Positions 16,739 to 22,653 of a stretch of 22,653 bases of DNA are shown in pieces. The position numbers and the translations under genes are program-made. The notes under the pieces are model-generated. The model made no database searches and was not told where the DNA came from. It worked only from the letters and a program-made list of their open reading frames with translations. The first letter of the stretch is position 1. Each line of letters opens with the position of its first letter. This DNA is from Wenyingzhuangia sp039768865 (GTDB lineage: Bacteria; Bacteroidota; Bacteroidia; Flavobacteriales; Flavobacteriaceae): NCBI RefSeq assembly GCF_039768865.1, contig NZ_JBDMZQ010000136.1; one strand, given 5' to 3'.

Positions 16739-18184
16739 ATGAAGTATATAAAATATATGGCTTTTGCAGTTTTAGGCGTTTTATCATCATGTAATGTTGA
16801 TGAGTTCCTTAATCCTGAGCCAGAATCATTAGTGACAAATTCATCTTTTTTCAGCAATGATACAGATGTGGAGCAAGGAATCTTGGGTGTCTATGATGCT
16901 ATCCAAGGGATTCCAGAGGAAACGACCAGTAGTGTGATAAAGACCAATAAAGGTGTGCAATTTGAGTATTTATTAACAGAGCACCGCTCTGACAATACCA
17001 GAGCAGCTACTATTGAGGGTTCTAAAGCAGATTTTCATAGGTATATCGTAGAAGCAACAAATGCGGAATCAATGGATTACTACCAGAGTATGTATGAAGT
17101 GATTTTTAGAGCCAATAACATGTTGCAGTACGTAGAGGTTGCAAATGAAAGCAATCAAGATGCTTTCAGAGGTGAACTTAGATTTTTACGAGCTTATGCC
17201 TATTTTAATTTGGTGAGATTATATGGTGATGTTCCATTAACTTTATCAGTTGTAAGTCCAGAAGATTCAGATGTGCTATATAAAAGAGTGGCATCATCAG
17301 AAATTTATGGAGCGATCGTTGAAGATTTAGAGTATGCTGTTGGAAGCATGGGTGAGGCAACAACAAAGAATAGAGCTAGTAAGCCAGCTGCGCAAGTTTT
17401 ACTTGCAAAAGTTTTCTTATCCTTAGACGAGCCAAATTATGCAGGAGCTCAGTCTCTTTGTGAGGCTGTTGTGAATTCAGGTACATACCTCTTGGAAGCT
17501 GATTACAATGATATTTTCTATAATGAAACAGGAAATGATGAAGTGATATTTTCTATTGGATATATTTCTGGTATAGATGCTGATGCTCAAGGATTCTCTT
17601 CGGAATTCGATTCTAAGGTGGGTCGCCAAGACGGATTAAATATTCCTAATGATAACCTTGTGAACGCATTTACAGGAGATGCTGCAACAGTACGAAGTGA
17701 TTTTTCATATAGAGTGTCTTTGAATAATTTATCCTTATACGAGGTTGGAAAATATTTTCCTGATGGAATTTCTGATGGAGATTTTTCTGAGATTATTCCT
17801 CGTAAAGCAGGTAACGATTGGATTGTGTTAAGGTATGCAGATGTGTTGTTGTTACATGTTGAAGCTATTATGGCAGGTGCAAATACCACTACTGATCCGG
17901 GTGCTTTGTCATCGTACAATGCGGTAAGAGCAAGAGCAGTGGGTTCACCAGTTAATACTACCTTAATTACTCAAGAAGATTTGATTCGAGAAAGAAGATT
18001 AGAATTGGCTTTCGAAAACCAACGTTTCTTTGACTTACAAAGATTTGGTATTGCGGCTGAAGTTTTACAAAACCATGCAGACGAAATGGGGTATACTTTT
18101 TCCACAACAGATTTATTGTTGCCAATTCCTCAGAGTGAAATAAACTTAAGTAAAGGTTTGTTGTCTCAAAATCCAGGGTATTAA
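16739..18184 (+). CDS. SusD-like surface glycan-binding lipoprotein, second copy
   Basis: 481 residues, RagB/SusD family. The signal peptide ends LSSC (C18), followed by NVDEFLNPEPES, an acidic stretch typical of surface-exposed Bacteroidota lipoproteins. The N-terminal FLNPEPESLVTNSSFFSNDTDVEQGILGVYDAI, the TPR helix with FLRAYAYFNLVRLYGDVPLTL, and the late RERRLELAFENQRFFDLQRFG and LLPIPQSEI are all hallmark SusD segments. It is shorter than the first SusD by 37 residues and clearly a different subgroup. It sits 18 bp after susC2 and 22 bp before the first PKD gene, so it should form the lid of that transporter and pass alginate oligomers to it; the ligand is inferred from the neighbouring lyases. 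Confidence 0.94.
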   Translation: MKYIKYMAFAVLGVLSSCNVDEFLNPEPESLVTNSSFFSNDTDVEQGILGVYDAIQGIPEETTSSVIKTNKGVQFEYLLTEHRSDNTRAATIEGSKADFHRYIVEATNAESMDYYQSMYEVIFRANNMLQYVEVANESNQDAFRGELRFLRAYAYFNLVRLYGDVPLTLSVVSPEDSDVLYKRVASSEIYGAIVEDLEYAVGSMGEATTKNRASKPAAQVLLAKVFLSLDEPNYAGAQSLCEAVVNSGTYLLEADYNDIFYNETGNDEVIFSIGYISGIDADAQGFSSEFDSKVGRQDGLNIPNDNLVNAFTGDAATVRSDFSYRVSLNNLSLYEVGKYFPDGISDGDFSEIIPRKAGNDWIVLRYADVLLLHVEAIMAGANTTTDPGALSSYNAVRARAVGSPVNTTLITQEDLIRERRLELAFENQRFFDLQRFGIAAEVLQNHADEMGYTFSTTDLLLPIPQSEINLSKGLLSQNPGY

Positions 18185-18206
18185 TAATTTATAAATTTCA
18201 ATTAGA

Positions 18207-19163
18207 ATGAAAACTTTATTTAAAAAAATATTAAAAACAAATCTAGTGCTGCTAAGTTTAGCAGCCACTAGTTTGGTAAGTTGTGAGGATCCTTATGCTT
18301 TTGAATTGCCAGATACAGGATCAGTTGAAGATCTTGTGCCACCAGCAGCAGCATTTACTTACTTGGCAGATCCTGCAGGATATTATGTTATTAATTTTAC
18401 AAATACATCATCTGAGGCCATCACTTTCTTGTGGGAGTTTCCTGATGGAACAACTACTACTGAGATCAATCCACAGTATACTTTTGCAGATTTAGAAGCT
18501 ACGTACCAAGTTACCTTGACAGCTACAGATGGAAATAATGTATCTAATACAGGTACTTTTGATGTTGAAGTAGTACCAGGTCCCGTAACTCCGGTTATTA
18601 TTAATCCAGATTTCGAGAGTGGTCGTGACGGTTGGGAAATTGACTCTTTTACAGATGGAACAACTACTTCATTCAATACCAGTAGTGATGGTTCACCATT
18701 GAATATTGACGGAGAAGATTTAGGAACTGGAAAATCAGGTGGAGCTAAGTGGACAGCAGGTACGTCTATTGAGGTAGCTGCCGACGGATCAATAACTAGA
18801 AAGTCTGGTTCTAGATTTGCTTACCAGCCGATTACAATAACCGCTGGTTTCAAGTATATTTTAGAATTACAGTATTCAATAAAAACTGATGTTTCTGCAG
18901 ATCCTGTAGGAGGAAGAAAAATCATTGCAGAGGTATTAAATGGATATCACACTGATGGTGCAGATGCTTTCGTGGCCTCACAAGGTGATGCAACTCAGAT
19001 TCTAGGTAGAGAAGAAGGTACTGTAGTAGACGGAAAGGGAGTTTTCAATAAATTATATGTAGAATTTACCGCTCCTGCAAGTGGAGAAGCTTCTATTTGG
19101 ATTTCAGCTTCTACACCAGTAGACGCATATGTCGATAATGTTAAGGTTTATCCGGTGGATTAA
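18207..19163 (+). CDS. PKD-domain surface lipoprotein, putative alginate-binding (short form)
   Basis: 318 residues. A lipoprotein signal ends LVSC (C26), followed by EDPYAFE, which favours the cell surface. Residues about 47-127 form a PKD domain (FLWEFPDGTTTTEINPQYTF, then YQVTLTATDG), with WEFPDG in place of the common WDFGDG. Residues about 133-318 form a beta-rich domain that recurs at the C-terminus of the next protein: shared points are TSSDGS, GAKW, RFAYQ, YILELQYSIKT, VLNGYH and a final DAYVDNVKVYP. PKD lipoproteins at this place in flavobacterial alginate loci are regarded as surface glycan-binding proteins, equivalent in role to SusE/SusF. No catalytic motif was seen. It is 22 bp behind susD2 and 43 bp before its paralogue. 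Binding of alginate is inference. Confidence 0.82.
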   Translation: MKTLFKKILKTNLVLLSLAATSLVSCEDPYAFELPDTGSVEDLVPPAAAFTYLADPAGYYVINFTNTSSEAITFLWEFPDGTTTTEINPQYTFADLEATYQVTLTATDGNNVSNTGTFDVEVVPGPVTPVIINPDFESGRDGWEIDSFTDGTTTSFNTSSDGSPLNIDGEDLGTGKSGGAKWTAGTSIEVAADGSITRKSGSRFAYQPITITAGFKYILELQYSIKTDVSADPVGGRKIIAEVLNGYHTDGADAFVASQGDATQILGREEGTVVDGKGVFNKLYVEFTAPASGEASIWISASTPVDAYVDNVKVYPVD

Positions 19164-19206
19164 CTTTGTTGCTAACAGTTTAAACAAGAAATAAAATCAA
19201 ATAAAT

Positions 19207-20943
19207 ATGAAGAATTTATTAAAAAAAGGAATAAGTACTTTGGTTGTTTCAAGTCTTATCTTGTCATCATGTCAATCTGATGTGATGCTTGAGCCAGGAG
19301 ATGTTACCAGTACAGCTTCCGGAATAAAGCAAGTAGTTTTGTCCAGCTTTACTGCAGAGGTAAGTGGTGATGGTACCATTGTATCCATTACTCCTCTATC
19401 TGTTGGAGCAGATTCATACCAAGTAGATTTTGGTGATGATACGAGTACAGAAGATATGTTAACCATCACGGAGCAGGGAGGATCTGTTACTTATGACTAT
19501 CCAAACGAATTAGAAAAGGTAACTTATACCATAACGGTTACTGGAAAGTCTGATGGTAAAGAGGATAGTCAAGTATTAACAGACAATATTGATATTATCC
19601 ATACACCAACTGCGTTAGCAACTGTTCCTACATCGCCAGATGTAGAGAATGAAAATGTATTGTCTATTTTGAGTGATGGAAATGCTTTATCAGCGTATAC
19701 CAATTCAGTATCAAATGTTGCGTTTGATGGAGGAACAGCTCAGTATATTGCTGCCTTGGTAGGAGATAACAATGCGGCGCAGTATTCTAAATTGAGTGCA
19801 ACAATTGGAAAAGTTTCTTTTGATGAAATAACAATTGCAGATGCATTCGCTTCTGGAGAAAGTGCTGATAGTTTGCACATTGATTTGCATTCTATTCATA
19901 GCATTGGTCTTAATAAAGTTAAGATTTCTTTGGGGGGAAAGACCTACGAACAAGATTTAGAAGATAACGAATGGACTGCTTTTGATATTGATTTGTCTGA
20001 TGAAGGGATTACCTCAATTAATGAGATTGTTTTTGAATTAGGATCAGATGGTGTAGCTACAGATGAAGCGACTTTGAACGTTGATAATATATATTTACAC
20101 AGAGTATCTCTTTCAGTACCAAGCTTTACTATTGATAGTAATGCTAATGACTATTCCGTTACTTTTACAGATGCTTCAGAGCTTGCTGTAAATTACAGTT
20201 GGGATTTTGGAGATGGATCGGAGGTTTCTGAAGATCAAAACCCTACTCATGAGTATGCTGATGACGGAGAGGAATCCACTTATACTGTAACTTTAACCAC
20301 GACAAACGAGTCAGGAGTTTCAACTTCGACAACAATGGATGTTATTGTTGGGGTTTTTGGTTCTATTAATCCAGAAGTGGTTAAAGGTGATTTTGAAAGA
20401 TTAAATGGTGATTCAAGTGATGATGGTAACATTAGAGGTGCATGGAAAATAGCTGGTCTAGGAAATTCGAACCCTTTTGGTACTAGCTCAGACGGTTCTT
20501 GTACAAATTATGAGGGAACACTTGGGTCTAAAACAAGAGGAGCTAAGTGGTCAAGTAGCCAAAGTGCAGCAGACTTAGAAGGTACTGTTAACCCAGGAAA
20601 TACAAGGTATGCTTACCAAGCCTTTAACCTAACTCCTAACACAGAGTACGTACTTGAGTATGGTTATGCGATTAGAACTGGAGGTGATGGAGAAGATAGT
20701 ATGGTTGCTACTATATTAAATGGTCATTTTGATGACAGCGAGAGTGCTGTAGCTAGCATTCCTTTGGTTAGGCATGTAGGTACTATCGCTAATGGTAAAT
20801 TTGGTGATAACTCTTGTTCAGGAGGAACTACGATGAAGTTACCTTTCAGATCGAATGCAAACGGTGAAGTATCAATTTTATTTTACGCTGTAACATCTAA
20901 AGATGCTTACATAGATAATGTAAAACTTTACCCAGCAGAATAG
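19207..20943 (+). CDS. Multi-domain PKD surface lipoprotein, putative alginate-binding (long form)
   Basis: 578 residues. The lipoprotein signal ends LSSC (C22), then QSDVMLEP. I read four modules: a PKD-like domain at about 30-125 (YQVDFGDDTS, VTYDYPN, YTITVTG); a beta-sandwich at about 132-298 (VLSILSDGNALSAYTNS, DSLHIDLHS, WTAFDIDLS, TLNVDNIYLHR) that looks like a carbohydrate-binding module; a classical PKD at about 305-378 (YSWDFGDGSEVSEDQNPTHEY, YTVTLTTTN); and a C-terminal domain at about 388-578 homologous to that of the preceding protein (TSSDGS, RGAKWSS, RYAYQ, YVLEYGYAIRT, ILNGHF, DAYIDNVKLYPAE). It therefore looks like a paralogue of its neighbour with two more modules at the N-terminal side. 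It probably holds alginate at the surface for the PL7 lyase encoded 19 bp downstream and for the SusC/D pair. No enzyme motif was recognised. Confidence 0.82.
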   Translation: MKNLLKKGISTLVVSSLILSSCQSDVMLEPGDVTSTASGIKQVVLSSFTAEVSGDGTIVSITPLSVGADSYQVDFGDDTSTEDMLTITEQGGSVTYDYPNELEKVTYTITVTGKSDGKEDSQVLTDNIDIIHTPTALATVPTSPDVENENVLSILSDGNALSAYTNSVSNVAFDGGTAQYIAALVGDNNAAQYSKLSATIGKVSFDEITIADAFASGESADSLHIDLHSIHSIGLNKVKISLGGKTYEQDLEDNEWTAFDIDLSDEGITSINEIVFELGSDGVATDEATLNVDNIYLHRVSLSVPSFTIDSNANDYSVTFTDASELAVNYSWDFGDGSEVSEDQNPTHEYADDGEESTYTVTLTTTNESGVSTSTTMDVIVGVFGSINPEVVKGDFERLNGDSSDDGNIRGAWKIAGLGNSNPFGTSSDGSCTNYEGTLGSKTRGAKWSSSQSAADLEGTVNPGNTRYAYQAFNLTPNTEYVLEYGYAIRTGGDGEDSMVATILNGHFDDSESAVASIPLVRHVGTIANGKFGDNSCSGGTTMKLPFRSNANGEVSILFYAVTSKDAYIDNVKLYPAE

Positions 20944-20962
20944 ATTAATAAAACTCAACAAC

Positions 20963-21877
20963 ATGAGGAATTGTGCTAAAACATTAATCTTAGGATTAAT
21001 AATTTTAGTTTCATTAAACGCTACTTGTCAAGAAAAGACAAGTAGCGTTTCTGAAACTAAAAAAGAAATAAAAGCTAAAAAGAAGAAGAAAAAACGCAAA
21101 AAAGTTAAACTCTCAAAAATAGATTTAAGTCATTGGAGTGTTACCACCCCTGAACTAAACAGAAAGGGAGGCGCCATGAATATCGAGCCTCCAGAAATTC
21201 TTGATTACGCAACGGATGAAAGGCTAATTCCTTATATGTATAACGATTCTATCAAAGGAACTTTAGATTTTTATGCATTTCCTAGTAACGCAACCACAGC
21301 AAACACAAAATATTCTCGATCGGAGTTAAGAGAACAAATGGTTCCAGGTGATAATAATACCAATTGGACTTTTGCTGAAGGGGCTTATATGAAAGGAAAA
21401 TTGCGTATTGAAGATATATCTAGAGATGCAAATGGTAAATATCACAAGGTAATTATTATGCAGATTCATGGTCGTTTGACGAATGAACAACGAGATTTAA
21501 TTGGGCAAAAGGATAACAATGCGCCTCCAATGTTAAAAATATATTGGCAAGATGGTAAAGTTAGGGTAAAAACGAAAGTGCTTAAAAATATAAATGCCAC
21601 TGGAGATGAACTATTACATGAAGACGCTTGGGACAACGACGAAGGATTCAATTTTGAACAGAAAGTAGGTTTTAGAAAATTTACTTTAGAAGTCAAAATC
21701 TCTGAAGGTAAAATGGTGATTGTACTAAATAAAAACGAATTTAAAGTTTACAAAGGCATTCATATGGAAAAATGGGGTGTTTTTGAAAATTATTTCAAAG
21801 CAGGTAATTATTTTCAATCAAGAGACCAAGGGGCTCATGCGACAGTAAAGTATTACAGTCTAGAGGTTAGTCACTGA
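20963..21877 (+). CDS. PL7 family alginate lyase, secreted
   Basis: 304 residues. Cleaves alginate by beta-elimination using a beta-jelly-roll fold. The three family motifs are present in order: SRSELREQM (R119, E121, R123), QIHG (Q167, H169) and YFKAGNYFQ (K279, Y283). QIH rather than QVH is associated in the family with acting on G-containing (polyG or MG) blocks. The last motif differs from the common YFKAGVYNQ at two places. A signal peptide covers about residues 1-22; the cysteine in NATCQ lacks a good lipobox, so secretion by signal peptidase I is as likely as lipidation. Residues 33-52 form a very basic linker with 14 Lys/Arg, and the codons just before it contain a strong stem-loop. 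Last gene of unit C, 19 bp after the PKD gene. No T9SS C-terminal domain was seen. Confidence 0.93.
   Translation: MRNCAKTLILGLIILVSLNATCQEKTSSVSETKKEIKAKKKKKKRKKVKLSKIDLSHWSVTTPELNRKGGAMNIEPPEILDYATDERLIPYMYNDSIKGTLDFYAFPSNATTANTKYSRSELREQMVPGDNNTNWTFAEGAYMKGKLRIEDISRDANGKYHKVIIMQIHGRLTNEQRDLIGQKDNNAPPMLKIYWQDGKVRVKTKVLKNINATGDELLHEDAWDNDEGFNFEQKVGFRKFTLEVKISEGKMVIVLNKNEFKVYKGIHMEKWGVFENYFKAGNYFQSRDQGAHATVKYYSLEVSH
21009..21056 (+). repeat. Strong inverted repeat within the 5' coding part of the PL7 gene
   Basis: AAACGCTACTTGTC (21016-21029) and GACAAGTAGCGTTT (21037-21050) are perfect reverse complements around a 7-nt loop AAGAAAA. Beyond a small internal loop (TT against C), TTTCA (21009-21013) also pairs with TGAAA (21052-21056), for up to 19 bp. 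No T run follows on either strand, so it is not a standard terminator. It covers the end of the signal peptide and the first mature residues. Confidence 0.85.
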
Positions 21878-21981
21878 TAGATTTGATAAATATTTACTCC
21901 ATATTTTGATCTACTTGTGATATGCTTTAAAACAGTTTGTATTGTAAAGCGTTTAAATCACTATTTTTGAAAAAAAATATA

Positions 21982-22023
21982 TATATTTACATTCACAAAT
22001 TGGTTTTCCAATTTGGTAAACCA
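21982..22023 (+). promoter_or_regulatory. Operator pair and possible -7 box before the gntR gene
   Basis: TGGTTTTCCA (22001-22010, one mismatch) and TGGTAAACCA (22014-22023, perfect) lie 13 bp apart, ending 7 bp before the regulator's ATG. TATATTTA (21982-21989) is a 7-of-8 match to the -7 box at the same distance from the slots as in the other three units; the slot at 21988 is degraded. No TTTG at 19-21 bp upstream was found, so the promoter call is weaker than the operator call. The layout suggests autoregulation. Confidence 0.68.
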
Positions 22024-22030
22024 ATAAAAA

Positions 22031-22653
22031 ATGAAAGTAGAATTGTTATCTAAAGTAGACCAGTCATACAAAGAAGAAATTATATCTAAGCTTAGGGATT
22101 TAATAAACCTAAAAAATTTAGAGCCTGGAGATAAATTACCTTCCGAGCGAATGCTGTCTGAAAAATTTAAGGTCACTCGAAGTAGTGTTAGAGAAGCCAT
22201 ACAGCTTCTAGAATTTTATGGTCTACTTAAGTCTAAACCACAGAGTGGAACTTTTATAGCTGATATAGGACAAATAGCTATGAATGGAATGATTGATGAT
22301 ATTTTAAGACTTGAATCGCCAGATTTTAAATCACTTGTTGAAACGAGAATCATGTTTGAACTGAAAACAGTTCGTTTGGCTGCAAAGAGGAGAACTTCTC
22401 AGCAGTTAGACCAAATTGAAGAAGCTTTGGATGCTTATCGTACAAAAGTTCTTAAAGGTGAAGATGCAGTTCAAGAGGATTTATTGTTTCATTTGGCTAT
22501 AGCTCAAGCAACTGGAAATAGTACCATCAATAAAATGATGTTAATGATTACGCCGAATATTATTACAAATTTTGAAAAATATCATGTTTGTGATACCGGT
22601 CAATCACAAGAAAGAATCCTGGAACATCAAGAAATATTTGAAGCGATCAAAGC
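22031..22653 (+). CDS. FadR-subfamily GntR transcriptional regulator, 3'-truncated
   Basis: 207 residues are visible before the window edge; family members have about 230-250. Residues about 10-75 form the GntR winged helix: EEIISKLRDLI, the hallmark LEPGDKLPSERMLSEKFKVTRSSVREAIQLLE, and the wing SKPQSGTFI. From about 95 an FCD ligand-binding domain follows (LVETRIMFELKTVRLAAKR), with D150, H154 and H199 in the positions expected of its metal site. FCD members usually sense small carboxylates or sugar acids, so a KDG- or DEH-type intermediate is a reasonable effector guess. The GntR repressor AusR of the Zobellia galactanivorans alginate system (recalled from literature, not compared here) is the closest functional parallel. 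The operator pair in front of its own start and the same motif before all lyase and SusC units make it the likely regulator of the locus. Its start is fixed by the ATG 7 bp after the operator. Confidence 0.9.
   Translation, partial: MKVELLSKVDQSYKEEIISKLRDLINLKNLEPGDKLPSERMLSEKFKVTRSSVREAIQLLEFYGLLKSKPQSGTFIADIGQIAMNGMIDDILRLESPDFKSLVETRIMFELKTVRLAAKRRTSQQLDQIEEALDAYRTKVLKGEDAVQEDLLFHLAIAQATGNSTINKMMLMITPNIITNFEKYHVCDTGQSQERILEHQEIFEAIK

Noticed and set aside
21924..21950. GCTTTA ... TAAAGC inverted repeat after the PL7 gene, as terminator of unit C
   Set aside because: The stem has 6 bp, the loop is 15 nt and no T run follows, so it is too weak to call.
21961..22200. Minus-strand open frame overlapping the gntR operator and start
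   Set aside because: It covers the operator and the strongly conserved GntR helix-turn-helix codons, so it is a by-product of the real gene.

Overview
The window is AT-rich. Its SusC/SusD pairs, acidic residues after lipoprotein cysteines, lack of Shine-Dalgarno sequences and TTTG / TAnnTTTG promoters all point to Bacteroidota, most likely a marine Flavobacteriaceae. I cannot name the genus.

Layout: (1) 1-2754 is chromosomal background: the 3' part of a Stealth-type capsule phosphotransferase gene, then tsaC/sua5-type tRNA modification and a tRNA CCA-adding enzyme, packed with 0-3 bp gaps. (2) From 2910 to the window end is an alginate-utilisation locus (PUL). Unit A (2974-7995) encodes a PL6 alginate lyase lipoprotein, a PL17 oligoalginate lyase and a KdgF-like cupin. 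Unit B (8492-13110) is a susC/susD pair that ends at a strong hairpin terminator. Unit C (13610-21877) is a second susC/susD pair, two PKD-domain surface lipoproteins and a PL7 alginate lyase. Unit D (22031 to the edge) begins with a FadR-type GntR regulator cut by the window end. All PUL genes are on the + strand.

How the genes fit together (inference from families): PL7 and PL6 cleave alginate at or outside the cell surface. The PKD proteins and SusD proteins capture chains and oligomers. The two SusC transporters import oligomers, PL17 trims them to unsaturated monouronate in the periplasm, and KdgF speeds ring opening in the cytoplasm. The remaining steps (DEH reductase, KDG kinase/aldolase, inner-membrane transporter) are not in the window and may lie downstream of the regulator.

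The most striking signal is regulatory. Upstream of each of the four units lies a tandem array of TGGT-NN-ACCA palindromes spaced exactly 13 bp apart. At units A-C the first slot overlaps the end of a well-formed Bacteroidota -7 box by 2 bp. At unit D the same register holds, with a weaker -7 box. This suggests one regulon controlled, and autoregulated, by the GntR protein at the window end. Both susC units also have about 210-nt leaders between operators and start codon, and the first 67 nt of the two susC genes are almost identical although the rest diverges. The PL7 gene carries a 14-bp perfect stem-loop just after its signal-peptide codons, followed by a lysine-rich linker.

No rRNA, tRNA, CRISPR array or insertion sequence was recognised.
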